A DNA stretch of 64,000 nucleotides from Clonostachys chloroleuca (taxonomy: Eukaryota; Ascomycota; Sordariomycetes; Hypocreales; Bionectriaceae). Position numbers and translations under genes: made by a program. Numbering within the stretch: position 1 is the stretch's first letter; each line of letters begins with the position of its first letter. The stretch covers positions 5,642,001 to 5,706,000 of the forward strand of contig JBANAY010000003.1 of assembly GCA_037952775.1 (NCBI GenBank). The letters are read 5' to 3'. Positions 9,704 through 20,987 of this stretch are shown here, one piece after another. A model generated the notes under the pieces. The model was not told the DNA's origin. It did not search any database and was given only the letters and a program-made list of their open reading frames with translations.

Positions 9704-11509
9704 TTATGAAACCTCGAACTCAAGAGTCAGCTGAGGTACTCCTGTGAAGCCTGCGGGCATAGACCACGTAAAGCTCCAATATTCAAAAGTATTGGATGGG
9801 CTTAATTCGCCACCATTGGAACCTGCAAACTTTGTGACATACGCCATGTTGATGTTTCCAGAAGGTGTCATCGAGATCCCTTGCATGTGTTTTATGCCAG
9901 CCAACGTTTTCCTCCCCTTGAAGGTAGTCGCAATAAGTTGGAACTTGCTGTCAGCATTTCCGCTGGGGTAAGAGAGCACCACCTTTCCTGGCGACACTTC
10001 AGTCCGTAGGGCTTTCTCCGAAGGGCGTAGCTAGATGCCTGATTAGTACTCGAATGAAACGAGATGGAATGTACATACAGTTAGGAAGGCTACTTCGTCG
10101 TCGGTTATCCACTGCACTACCACAGGGTTGGTGGTGCCAGCTGGGCCGCCAACCACGGTTTGGTTGAAGGACATGCCTCCGATGGTCAGTTTTTCAGACA
10201 TCCAGGTTGTGATGTTCCTTGTATCGAGATCATAGGGTGGGTAATAAGCTTGAGCGGTGAATGTGTGCTCTTTATCGAACTTCTTGAACTGGTCAAAGAA
10301 GTTATCTGGCAAGTGCTTGGCTTGTGTGTCTGCTAGCACTGCAACAAGCGGTCCCCAAGCATAATCAGGCGAGTGGCTCATCAGATGTGGCTTCCATGTT
10401 TACTTGTCAACATTTCCACATCATTAAAAGGCTTATGAGAGTAGAGAGAAAGACGGACTGACCTGGCTGATGAGAGAGGATGCATTTTTTCCCAGATATG
10501 CCCAAAACCATAGGGCCATGATGCTTACGTATCGATTCATGTCGTATCCATAGGTGCGATCCCATGGCCCAGCCAAATTCTTCATGGTCGGGTGCCAAAG
10601 CTGACTGAGTGAATCCCATGTTTTCTGGAGCATCACAGGTCCCATCTGTGACATGGCAGAGTCTTCTGGAAGATACGTGCTCCAGAGAGTAAGGCCAAAA
10701 ACCGAGACTCCCGTGTATGTGGCGCTATTGAACTCGGACAATGTGTTCGTCTTGTTAAAGAGCGCGATGATCTCGTTGGCGTACGCTTCACCCGCAGAGG
10801 TCATGTTCTGATCATATGTTTTGCGACCAACCCATCCTGACACGAACGCCCTCATGATAGCCTGAATTGGTTAGCCACTAGTTTCTTCTGGATCCTGGTC
10901 TTTCTCATGGGGAAGAATCACCGGATTGCTATATGACGGGTAGAGATTATCGCCATTTTGTCCCCCGTTTCTGTACGAGTCCCCTATCGCTGTGTGAACG
11001 AGCGAATCTAGGATGAGCTTCTGAGTGTCCGCAGAAAGAAGCTCGGAGTACTCCTCGAGAATGATGATAAAGGTTGTTCCAACAAATCCGCGCCAATTCG
11101 GGTCCCATGAGTTGTAGATTTTGGCCGAGTAGAGCGGCGAGCCGACTTCAGGCTCCTCCGGATACTTTTGGTACGTTCCATACCATTGCTGTGTTGTGTT
11201 TTTGAACTGGCCCCCGATGACGTTCCCAATAATTTTCTCGGCTTCCGCGACGTCACTGTTCTCGTTCCTCGCCAACAGGCCAAGGGCGTACCAGGCGGAG
11301 CTGCGAGTTTCGTGGCGCAGAGCCTCCTGAGTATTGAGATCATAGAGATATCCCTCGTTGCTGTCGTAGTTCATGTCTAGCCATTTCATCGAGTCGCCGA
11401 AAAGCTGTTGAACGTCCGGACTCCACGATGACGGTGTAGCCAAGGTAGTCACACAGGTCGTAGCCAGCACCAAGAGGTATGGCAACATCCTTAATGATGA
11501 AAGGTACAA
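9704..11509 (-). CDS. Secreted protein of unknown function, helical-toroid-like
   Basis: Four exons: complement of 9704-10030, 10079-10390, 10463-10861, 10922-11509, 541 residues. The N-terminus is a signal peptide (LPYLLVLATTCVTTLATP, cleavage near residue 25). The body has spaced Trp/Tyr-rich motifs (YDSNEGYLYDL, SSAWYALGLLARN, GGQNGDNLYPSYSNP, GPWDRTYGYDMNRY, HSPDYAWGPL) that suggest repeated helical hairpins of an alpha/alpha-toroid, as in six-hairpin glycosidases and cyclases. Several N-glycosylation sequons are seen. The last exon encodes a probable beta-rich domain ending in PQLTLEFEVS. I do not recognise a named family. Intron 1 has an unusual GTGATT donor at 10921, chosen because it restores NPAIMRAF in frame. 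Confidence 0.75.
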
Positions 11510-12325
11510 GTTTAGCCGGCGCGGGCCTGTTGGGTGTTTATCTTGCCGAATGGCTGGATTGGTTTTCTGCGGTTGAAGTCTTTTTGGAATAGACTACGTC
11601 TCGCTTGTCTACGGGACTTGGTCCGGTAGATATATGACTAGATGTGGAGAACGATGAGCAGATCATTTTGCTTGCATGCGTAACCCCTGAGCCGGCTAAT
11701 GTTGAATTCAACTGGGTGGAAACTCCTCCCCGAAACGAGCGTGATCAGCATGGGGTCTTAGACTGGATTCTGAACGATTAATTTGTTCACTTCTGTTGAC
11801 GTTCCATTGAGGATGTTACTATTGTTTCTATCCTAGCTAATAAACTACCAGTATCAGAGTGCTACGTGTGCCAAGACTATGTCAAAAATTAAGCTCTCTC
11901 ACTTTAGGCTTGGCCACTAGAAATGTTGGAAACATCCATTCAAGTTATTTACGGCAGGTGACATATTGCCAAATCATACGAGCCGTTAGCTTGACAGCCT
12001 TTTTATCCGGAGGTGCGGAGGTAGAGAGGGATGTCTGCATCGCTCTCCACATGCTCGATCGAGCAGTCGCCGAAGGTGTTGCTGCTTACTCGTTGCAGGC
12101 CGATCTGCAAATCTGCCATCCTTTCATCTCGCATCAACATATCAATAATAGGGTAAGACACTCAGCATTTGGTTTCAGAGCGACGAACTGACTCATTTCT
12201 AGAGTAGTGCCCGCAAAAGACCGTTGTATCAATGTCTGTCCAGTCAAATGCCTAGATGAATAATATTTCGCATAGCGCAACTCTTTCTGGAAATTTTGTT
12301 AACATGCTTTTGATAGGGTGACATT
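11510..12325. other. Intergenic
   Basis: Promoter side of the secreted-protein gene, then sequence without a convincing frame. The 110-codon plus-strand frame at 11859-12191 has no recognisable domain. Confidence 0.4.
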
Positions 12326-13087
12326 CTATTTATGGTCCATCGCAAATTGAGACCCTCCGTCAGCGAGATCGCCAAGAGGAAGAATGGCGACGACTTCTTC
12401 CATATCGTTGATAATATTTTCGATGAGCTCATTCCCCATACGAGGATACTGAGTGCCCTGGCTTATGGAGAGCCTAAGATTCCATGCCAAGTACCAGACT
12501 CCGGTGCCTGTGATGCTTTGGTGCCAATGCTCAGCATATGAATGTGTTCTTGATCGCTTCAGCCTTTTTCGGATCCCCTGCCGATGTGCCAGTACCGTTT
12601 GCCTCAATTTTTTTTTTGGGTGAGTCTGTAGATTCAAGCCTACTTTAGCTGTCTCGAACCAAAGCTGACTGGGCAGTAGGGCTGGGCATTGTGCTTCCTG
12701 GAGTAAAACCGCCTGGAATTCTGCGAGTTTCGCTGATGATACATTCGACGTGGTCATCATCTTCTATGGCGGCAGTCAGAGTAATTAAGGTAACGGCTGA
12801 AGTCCCATCCACGCAGGCGTAGTTGGCAACTTGGCCACATTTGGCTTCACTATCTGGAGGAAATATCTTTAGCCTGCTTCTGATGACGAAATGTCCGCGG
12901 CCCGGAGCCAAGTTTGTGCCGCATGCCATGGCCATTCCTCATTCTTCTGACCGATGTGGCTGTACGGCAGACGAGGTGAGAGCTGAACAAAACTCGCAGA
13001 ACAAACGGTATCTACGATTATGGACGGCCCATACTGGTTGATAAAGCTCGGAATAAAATGGCCGATGAGATACCGACAGTATGGCAT
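12326..13087 (-). pseudogene. Possible decayed or mis-framed gene, unrecognised
   Basis: Three overlapping minus-strand frames (12869-13087, 12645-12935, 12326-12760) succeed one another and could be pieces of one gene cut by introns or frameshifts. Segments such as YGPSIIVDTVCSASFVQ and DDDHVECIISETRRIPGG look protein-like, but no family is recognised and no splice sites joined them cleanly. A T-run at 12607-12615 lies within. This may equally be chance. Confidence 0.2.
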
Positions 13088-14037
13088 GTTGGCACATGCA
13101 TGTCTACGTCATGGGTAAGCATCGTACCGTTAGGTATATGGTGGTCGTCAAGTCTGCGAAGATGGCCGTATTGCTACTACGAAGGCCAGCGATAGTCATT
13201 CCAGCAGATCCATCCGCTTCTTACATAGTCTGCGCACCAAGCATTGAAGATAAGTTTCATCAAGGGTAGAGTTGTATGCCAAGAAAATGCGAGAGTCCCG
13301 GAGGCGTAAACGGGCCCCAGCTGTATCTACATTCGCATACAGAAAACAAGGAGCTTATCTTCTTGAAATGGGCTTCGTCCTCCACTGAAGTTCGGATCCT
13401 GTAGATTTCAACCACATGCTTTATAATCCACAACTATATCTGGACGCCCGCAGAGTAGCATCGTTTCGTATTGAAGGTCGAGGCAAAAGCCTCCCGTTAT
13501 GCGGTCGCGACTTCAGTTGACCGCCGAGAAGCGCTCCAGGAAGAGTGAGGCCGCAGATACGAGAATGGTGACGATCGACGCGGCGCAGTTCAAAGAGAGC
13601 GTCAAACTGCTTATCAATCACACTTTAGGAGGGTGTTGGTATCGCCAGGTGGTTATGGAGTGAGGCACAGCAGATTCCGTCATTCCGCGAAACGGAGCGT
13701 CCATGTCGCTATACATTTCGAGGCTTTACCGCCTTAAGTCTCAGCTATCGTGTTCGATAGAAAGATGCACGTGATATCTATCCCGTTGCTCACAGAATAC
13801 CCACCCTCTGTTTCATATAGCCAATGTCTGGATAACAGGCGATGGCCAATGTCACAGGCTGTTGACTTCACCATGGCGAACATTCGGATGCAGGTTACAA
13901 GTGTACAAGATAACTAGGTACGTTTGTAACCCAGATGCAACTTTTCGGTAACTGCGTGTCAGCGTACTTTCGTCAAGCCGGTCAGCTGATTGTTATATTG
14001 GGTTACTACAGCAGCAAGCTGCAGCACGTGGTCATGG
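13088..14037. other. Intergenic, left flank of the transposon
   Basis: No gene seen. The only frames are short and lack coding character. Confidence 0.4.
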
Positions 14038-14045
14038 TTCTTTTG
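14038..14045 (+). repeat. Target-site duplication, left copy
   Basis: TTCTTTTG directly abuts the left terminal inverted repeat and recurs exactly at 16649-16656 beyond the right one. Mutator-like elements make 8-11 bp duplications. Confidence 0.85.
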
Positions 14046-14163
14046 GGATATTGCTAACGAACCACCACCTTTTTGCTAGTCAACCACCACACCACACCCC
14101 CTACGTGGCTGAGCCGGGCTGGGTAACCGATAGCGGAGATTACTATAGGCCAATTACCAAGGG
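14046..14163 (+). repeat. Left terminal inverted repeat
   Basis: About 118 bp. The first 55 bases match the inverted right end perfectly; the rest matches imperfectly, through a shared GGCTG..CGGGCT.GGTA.CCGATA block to AATTACCAAGG. Confidence 0.85.
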
Positions 14164-14281
14164 TTGCTCATACGCGTAGGCCCACGTTGGATCACAACAA
14201 CCCACGCGCGTTTGAACCCGGCCACACTGTTCCTTCAATATCTCTGCCAAAAGTGAAGCTTTTCGTGATCTCTTTTTAGCA

Positions 14282-16420
14282 ATGGATAGATTATTCTCTG
14301 ATGTTCACGAGTCTGCACAGGCAGCCAAGCAGGCTTGTGACGACTACGCAAAAACGGCCGGCTTCGCCCTTATTATCCGTAATACTGCCCGGCACAGCGA
14401 TGGCCGTATCAAGAGACAAGTCCTTAGCTGTTGCAAAGGAAGAGGTTATACGAGCCGTAAGAATCCCGATACACATCCTTCGAAGCGGCGTTCAACGATA
14501 TCGCAAATGACAGCTTGTCCTTTCAGGCTGTGGGTGAAGCCTACGGGAGATAACGCCTACTTCGTCCAACCCGGACAGTCCGTTCAATACAACCACAATC
14601 TCGAAAAGCCCGTTGCATTCTCAGCCTTTCGAAGGGAGACGATAGAGCTCTATAAGAATAAGATTATCGCGATGCATTCGTCTGGCACACCGCCGCTCAA
14701 GATCTCGCTGTTCATCGAAGCCGAAGTTATAAAGCTAAAAAAAGCCGGCAAGATTCTCACGCCTCTCTTACCGAAAGATATATCGAATATGATTACCCAG
14801 CATCATCAGGATCGGCTTAAAGGTCTCACACCTCTTCAATATCTCTACAAACGCTTGAACAAGGATAACTTCGTCTTTCGCAATCGTTACGATTTATCCG
14901 GCCGGCTGATATCCCTCCTCATCATACCAACTGCCGGGCTGAGGCTGTTAAAGATACACTCGAATATCCTCCTCCTCGACTGTACATACAAGACGAATCG
15001 ATTCAATATACCATTATTGAATATATATGGTATAACAGCTACAAAGCAGGCCTTTACAGTAGCTTCAATCTTCTTGAATAACGAGCAAGAGGCCACATAT
15101 CGGTGGGCTCTCTCAACACTGCTTGATATCATAGATCAACTAGATATTCCGCCTCCGCATGTAACGGTCACGGATCGCGAGATCGCTCTGATCAACGCCC
15201 TTAAAAGCGACCCCCGGCTCGCAAGGTCAGTCAACCTTCTCTGCCGTTAGCATATCAATATAAATATACTTGCGAAGTGCAAATCTATGTTTCCTGGTGC
15301 TAAGAGGGTTGGCGGTGTTATTTAATAAGATCCTGGGTTTGAAGTGTTCCTTTCAGATTGGGGGAAGTTAATAAGGTCGCGAGATGAGGCTATATTCAAC
15401 AGCCGGCTTGCAAACTTCATACGGCAACACCCTCAAAGACCGGTGGATTATACCCTTTAAACATGGATATATCCTTGGAAAGAGAGGTTCGTAACCTATC
15501 TCGTCAATCGTCATCGTCACCTAGGTCATGTGATAACTTCGATCGTAGAGTTACTCCACGGTCAGATAAAGCGCTTCCTTTGGTCTACTAAGGGCGATTT
15601 TAATACTATTATAGATCACTTCAATAACTTCTGGGAATACCAAATTTTGAATATTATAAATATTCATTCTCTTCATTATCATAAAATATCCACCTTTTCT
15701 ATCCAACCTCTTTATTTGCTGATTCGCGAGCGAGTATTATCTCACGCGTTGAAGATACTCGAAATTGAACATCAGGCGGTAGAGTTAAAGCCACACAGGG
15801 ATATTCTTATCAGTTCACAAGGCTGCGTTTGCGAGAAGGCTGTTACTTGGGGCCTTCCATGCTGTTACATCATTCATTCAAGGCTTGTTAATAATAAGCC
15901 CTTAAGCCTAGATGACTTCGATCCTCATTGGTATTAGAAGTCGTATGCAACGGTCCAGGCAGCGCTATTTGAGCCCGCTATAATACAGCCAAAGGGAAGG
16001 CCGCGAGGCTCGTTGAACCTCGATAAAACCCGGTCAACTCGAAGGGATCCTTCAGTATACGAAATAGCGATTTCCCTTGAGAAATACGAGGCCCAGAGAC
16101 CCTCATCTACGGCACCTGCTAACCTTGAAACACCACCGCTAACCGGGCTTATATATATCAAGCAATTTAGTGATAACTTCGAACCTGGAACCCAGGCTCC
16201 TCGGATCGCACAGCGGTTCAATACACCTCCTGACGAGGAAGATACAGAGCATAAGACCCTCAAAGACGTAGAGATACTGATAATAGCCCAACAGCACGAT
16301 ATTCGTATTGAGGAGGAAAGAGAGGATACCCCAGATGACTGGAATAGCATTCAACGGCAGCAGGAAACGCAGGAGCAAATTGTATGTGATTTATCACATG
16401 ATAATCTCGAGTTTGAATAG
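14282..16420 (+). pseudogene. MULE transposase, broken
   Basis: The N-terminal 322 residues (14282-15250) hold a FAR1/WRKY-like zinc domain (Cys50, Cys79, the YNHN His near 104-105) and the start of the DDE catalytic core, with the first Asp at 233 (LLLDCTYKT) and the second at 298 (VTVTDRE). The frame then stops at TAG where homologues have the CRWH motif, consistent with TGG to TAG. More stops follow around 15310-15330. Coding resumes at 15530-15937 with a SWIM-type Cys/His motif (GCVCEKAVTWGLPCCYIIH) and the family C-terminal FDPHWY. Downstream, near 15990-16420, an AT-hook (KGRPRGSLN) and an acidic Gln/Glu-rich tail are still readable. The third catalytic acid lies in the damaged part. 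The protein cannot be made whole from this copy. Confidence 0.85.
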
Positions 16421-16528
16421 ATTGAAAACACCTTAATTTCATAAAAACGCCTGTACAGCACGCTCGCGATAGCCTCATTGCAAGCCTCATCGTAATCTCG
16501 TCTCTCCTAGCTGTTCAATTGACTTATC

Positions 16529-16648
16529 CTTGGTAATTATCTCATACTAATTTGCGGTATCGGCTACCTAGCCCGGTCAGCCACACAGGGGGGGGGGTGT
16601 GGTGTGGTGGTTGACTAGCAAAAAGGTGGTGGTTCGTTAGCAATATCC
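16529..16648 (-). repeat. Right terminal inverted repeat
   Basis: Inverted copy of 14046-14163; the outer 55 bases are identical. It contains a 10-base G run at 16588-16597. Confidence 0.85.
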
Positions 16649-16656
16649 TTCTTTTG
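16649..16656 (+). repeat. Target-site duplication, right copy
   Basis: TTCTTTTG, identical to 14038-14045. Confidence 0.85.
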
Positions 16657-16973
16657 AAACCCACCCTGCCACGATTCAGCACCTGGCTTCTTCTTACTGA
16701 TAGGGCAATTCAATTGTGGTAACGATGCTGAACAGAACCAAGTGTGTATACAGGGATCAACGTGAGGCAGATTATGGGGTAGCGTCAATTATTGCGGCTG
16801 AACAGAGTCGTGGGAGCCGCGTGTCTCTCTTACTTCGGGGCCTAGTAGCTGTCTTGCCATCTTGCCACCCCATGTAAGAGTTGCATTGCCATTTCCTAAT
16901 GCTGCAGTTGGACGGGCGCCTCGGTGGGACTAATCGATAATCCTCCGACAATTGCGTGCTCGACCAGTACTGT

Positions 16974-17113
16974 GCTCCAACTGGTACTCCTTTACTTCGA
17001 CTGGTATTCCCACGCGTCGTCAGTTACTCCTGCACTTCGACTGGTGCTCTCATACTTCGATCATTACTTGTATGTTTCGACCATTAAGCCTATAGTTCCA
17101 CCGTTAGATGCTC
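16974..17113 (+). repeat. Degenerate 20-bp tandem repeat
   Basis: About seven units with exact 20-bp spacing. A core like ACTTCGACTGGT recurs at 16974, 16994, 17014, 17034, 17054, 17074 and 17094 (variants GCTCCAA, ACTTCGA, GCGTCGT, ACTTCGA, ACTTCGA, GTTTCGA, AGTTCCA). The period is not a multiple of three, so it is not coding. It lies in the 850-bp gap ahead of the P450 gene; the rest of that gap shows no gene. Confidence 0.65.
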
Positions 17114-17505
17114 CATGCTTTCTTCTTGCCAAACGGCGAGACCTCGTGACTTCGTCCTGTTTCGTCTTGTCATTCATTCTTCCCCGTAAGAACCAGCTTC
17201 TAAGTAGATAAGACGTATGAGAGGTACAGCGATGCGAATCATATCAATGTACCTACCACTCGGTTCTCCCAAAGATCCCCGCTGCTTATTCTTCCCAAAG
17301 AGTCCTGCCGCTGATATTGCACAAAGAGGGGTGATATTGAGAATATCCCGTTCATTTTGGCATAGATAGTGCACGTATATAATGTGCCAGGTCAAAAGGG
17401 AGTTGTTTTCGCCCTCTCTTGCTAATTGTTAATTGTTATCTTCTCTATAACACTTCGTCCCTATCTACAACCGAAAATTTATACTTTCTTACCTGTCCAG
17501 TTACG

Positions 17506-19321
17506 ATGGGGTCGCCTACTTGGCTCACAATTGTAGCTGCAACGGCGGTTCACTGCGTTGCTTCCCCTATACCAGAGGTTTCTCTAGAGCTCTATGTTGT
17601 TCCCTACCTTCTAGGCAACTTGATCTTATACACTTATCTATATAAAGAAGGCCTCTCCACCGTTGAGATCATCTTCAATCTCACAACCATCAACACCTGT
17701 TTCCTTTTAACTTCTGTCATTCTCACTATCACCAGACGGCTTTTCTTCTCACCGCTCGCCAAGTTTCCTGGTCCTAAGCTTGCTGCAATCTCAGGATTTT
17801 GGAATGCCAACGAAGGACGGCTTGGTCGGGCCTCAAGAACACGCAAAGCCTTGCATGATAAATTCCAAAGCGACATCATCCGAATTGGCCCCAATGAGCT
17901 GTCTGTCAATAGGGTCGATGCTATTGAGAGGCTCTATGGAAAAGACTACAGAAGAGGAGCCTTCGTCCCAGTTTTCAACATCTCCGGCGGGGATAACCTC
18001 GTGACACAGAGAGACAATCAATTACATAGCGTTTGGAGGCGCATGTGGTAGGTTTTCTTTTGATCACTCCAGTACCTGCCATGCCTTATTGAAGTTGTAA
18101 TATTAGGGTGAAGGCTTTCAGCAGAGACAAATTTTCCGATTATCTAAACCGAATACAAAGCCATGTGAACAAGGCCGTTCGTCTTTTACATGAAAAAGCT
18201 GGAAATCCGGTCGAATGTGGAAAGTTCTTAGACGCCTTGACATTCGATGTGTAGGTCTAAAAATCCTTAGTATCGAATCGAAGATTTTCTAAAGCTGATG
18301 CGATACAGAATATCGGACATAGCTTTCTCTCAAGATACCAAATTCCAAGATGGTGCTGGTGATCGTTCACTCATCGATGGAATTCATGTCTTCGTTCCCA
18401 TGATCCCGGTATGTCACAAAAAATAATACCTGCCATGACACCTCAGCCCTAACAGCCTTAATGGTCAAGGTGTTGGGCAATTTACCGCATCTGCAACAAA
18501 TTTGCCGGTACCTACCCGAGCCGCCTGCAGGACGAAAATTCTCCGAATATCGTGATCGAGTTCTAGCTACACGCAAGTCTCTCAAAGGACAGCCTAACGA
18601 CATCTTCGCCCATCTGGAACTTCCCGATGCATCAACTGGTATCAGGATGAGGCCGATTGACCTCAAGCAACACATTCTCTTTATGATGATAGTTGGGGCG
18701 CATTCTGTTGGCACTACACTGACACGGACTCTTGCTGTTCTCGCTTCCCAGCCTCATGTCCAATCATCCATCAGGCAAGAGTTAAATGAGGTATTTCACG
18801 GCGAAGGAACTGCTCCAGTGGAAGCTATACGGAAACTCAAGTACTTGGATTGTGTGGTGAGGGAGGCCCTGCGCATGTTTGGACCCGTCACTGACGTTAC
18901 CGCTGTCATTGTGCCAAAAGGGGGCATCACCCTGGAGAGCGGTAGCTTCATCCCAGGGGGAACTCAGGTTTGGGTTGGACAGTACGTCATAATGTTCAAT
19001 GAGGAATACTTCCCCAGGCCCCACGAGTTCCTACCAGAAAGATGGATGAATCTAGGCGATGAGGGACATGGGAATGGGGGCGAACTGGTCAAGGATCGTC
19101 GAGCATGGATTCCTTTCGGCTATGGACCCCACTCCTGTGGTGGAAGGGCTCTTGCAATAGAAGAGCTTAAGCAGATTGTGCTGAAAATTGTCATGGAGTT
19201 CGACATTCGTTTCGTGGAACATGAAGACATGCCGTTTCAATATGAGCATTGGGCAGACAGTTGGAAGGACTACTTTCTTGCAATGATTGACGAGATAGAG
19301 TTGAGGTTTGTCCCGAGGTGA
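17506..19321 (+). CDS. Cytochrome P450 monooxygenase
   Basis: Four exons: 17506-18047, 18107-18250, 18309-18408, 18470-19321, 545 residues. The start at 17506 (ACGATGGGG) is preferred over an in-frame ATG 87 bases upstream. The N-terminus has two or three hydrophobic segments, so an ER anchor, followed by the Pro-rich hinge (LAKFPGPKLAA). The oxygen-activation helix (IVGAHSVGTTLTRTL) is shifted from the usual AGxDT. The ExxR pair is in VVREALRMF (about 394-397), PERWMN follows, and the heme loop is FGYGPHSCGGRALA with the ligand Cys near 485. It resembles the pisatin-demethylase and benzoate-hydroxylase-like fungal P450s. It is convergent with an alpha/beta-hydrolase and near a Zn2Cys6 gene, suggesting a small metabolic module. 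Substrate unknown. Confidence 0.92.
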
Positions 19322-19769
19322 AAGAGTTTAGAGACTTAGATTATCATAGACATAGCTGGGTTTGATAAGTAGCGATCTATGATATTCTAACTGAAGCAAG
19401 TCAATAGGCAATTCAATAACGCAGCGACATTCTCGTATCACAGCACCCTCTTTTGCATACATTTCCGTGTTCAAATCTATAGGTATCCCGCTGTACAGTT
19501 TTGCGTCACTCGTTCGGAATACGAATTTTTAAAATCTAACTCTTTGTGGTAAAGAAACAAATGAAGAAAAAGAATGCGATGCAATCTCCCGTGACATGAA
19601 CACGAGATTGATCAATGGTATATTAATACTCAAGCTTCCACCTAGTAGTAGCAGTATCAACAGTCCTCCGTGACATAACATGTACAACATCTGCACAAGC
19701 ACCCTTTCCTCAAAGTTAAGTGTACATGTAACTTGACAATGGATGAGCAAATCGTGCCCATCCCCAATC
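19322..19769. other. Intergenic between convergent genes
   Basis: 3' flanks only; nothing else seen. Confidence 0.5.
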
Positions 19770-20987
19770 TTACTCGCTGGCCTTGCTTAGCACATCTTCA
19801 AACCAGTCGAGCAGTACCTGGCTCTGCAGAACAGACGCACCGATCGAGCAGTGCTCTCCCGCACCCTCATCTGCGGTAAAGTAGTGATACACCGCGTTGG
19901 AACCAATAGCATCAGCCAGCATCTTGGCTTGTCCAGGGAAGAACTTTTCTAGCTGCACATCGCCAATGAAGATCGGTTGCTGGATCTTATCTGCCACATC
20001 CGTAAGGTTGTACGCCAATGCCCTGGTCATCCATTCAAATGGTTTTTTAGCATTAAAAGACCACATGCCTTGTTGTACGCCCCAGCGCATGATAGTAGGA
20101 GTGGAGGGCTCAGCAACTGCCGCCTCTATAACCGAGTTGAAAGTATCCGCATCGCCTGAATAAAAGATGTCTTTCAATTCTTGAGGAAACTGGGCAAGCA
20201 GAGACTTCCCAAAGTCATATAACCCATCGATGGCAAATACAGCAGCAATGCGTTCATCAAAGGCCGCTGCTCTCGGCGCAAGATAACCCCCAAAGGAATA
20301 TCCCATCAATCCGATGGCCTTGGGATCTACCTCTGGATGCTGGATGGCGAAATCGACAACCGGGACAACGACTCTCTCCCATTCAGGAATGAAGCCAATG
20401 TTCTGACCGCGTCGGACTGTTGGCTGTCCTGGTCCCTCATAGGTGATGACGTTGATTCCACGTTCCAGAGCAGCCTTTCCGATTAAATGATACATCTCCT
20501 CTTGGGAACCGTCGTAGCCGTTGCACATAAGGATGGTTGGCCGAGGGCCAGTCAGCCCAGTCCCAAAGAAAATTGCAGGAATCGTAAAGTTGCCGTCCTT
20601 GGCTTGCAGGTTTATGCGTTTGCCCGGGACAGGGAGAAAAGCCATAGCAGCATCAAATGCGCTCAGCTGCTTGTCCCAGAGAGAATTGATGCGTGGATCG
20701 CTCCAGTTGCCGTGTAAAAAGAAGTCAGCGGATCGGTAGTAGCTGGAAGCTCGGAAGAAGGCGTTTCTTGCGGAGACTGGGTGCTTTTCTTTATCGATAT
20801 TCCTTGCAGTCTTGTCGACGTGAGTGGCAAGATCAATGAAGGCATCAGAAAAGCTTTCGAAGTTGCCAGGATCAATCTTCTTGGCCGCCACAAGAACTTC
20901 ACCGATATCAGCACCTTCGTATGGGGCTAAAGACATCACACGAAGAAGTTCAAAGTGGAAGTCATCGTCTGCGCTAAGTTGAAGCAT
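19770..20987 (-). CDS. Alpha/beta-hydrolase, FrsA/Ayg1-like
   Basis: Intronless, 405 residues, no signal peptide, so probably cytosolic. A helical N-terminal cap (1-120) precedes the hydrolase core. The oxyanion/strand region is RPTILMCNGYDGSQEEMY; the nucleophile is Ser231 in GLMGYSFGGYLAPR; the catalytic His is near 379 in ADEGAGEHCSIGA. Size and layout match the fungal group that includes the polyketide-shortening hydrolase Ayg1 and bacterial C-C or ester hydrolases such as pseudooxynicotine hydrolase. It may therefore cleave a C-C bond of a polyketide or an ester. No polyketide synthase is in the window. The neighbouring P450 and Zn2Cys6 factor could act with it. Confidence 0.88.
   Translation of the reverse strand: MLQLSADDDFHFELLRVMSLAPYEGADIGEVLVAAKKIDPGNFESFSDAFIDLATHVDKTARNIDKEKHPVSARNAFFRASSYYRSADFFLHGNWSDPRINSLWDKQLSAFDAAMAFLPVPGKRINLQAKDGNFTIPAIFFGTGLTGPRPTILMCNGYDGSQEEMYHLIGKAALERGINVITYEGPGQPTVRRGQNIGFIPEWERVVVPVVDFAIQHPEVDPKAIGLMGYSFGGYLAPRAAAFDERIAAVFAIDGLYDFGKSLLAQFPQELKDIFYSGDADTFNSVIEAAVAEPSTPTIMRWGVQQGMWSFNAKKPFEWMTRALAYNLTDVADKIQQPIFIGDVQLEKFFPGQAKMLADAIGSNAVYHYFTADEGAGEHCSIGASVLQSQVLLDWFEDVLSKASE

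Larger units (their letters stand above)
14046..16648 (+). mobile_element. Mutator-like DNA transposon (2,603 bp), degenerate
   Basis: The element is bounded by long terminal inverted repeats starting GGATATTGCTAACGAACC, flanked by an 8-bp target duplication, and carries a MULE-type transposase frame in between. The outer 55 bases of both ends are identical as inverted copies (14046-14100 and 16594-16648), with a C/G-run length difference just inside (5 versus 10), so insertion was not very ancient. The transposase is broken by stops, so the copy is non-autonomous now. Confidence 0.9.

Noticed and set aside
11859..12191. 110-codon plus-strand frame
   Set aside because: No start context, domain or splice sites; stops abound in its surroundings.
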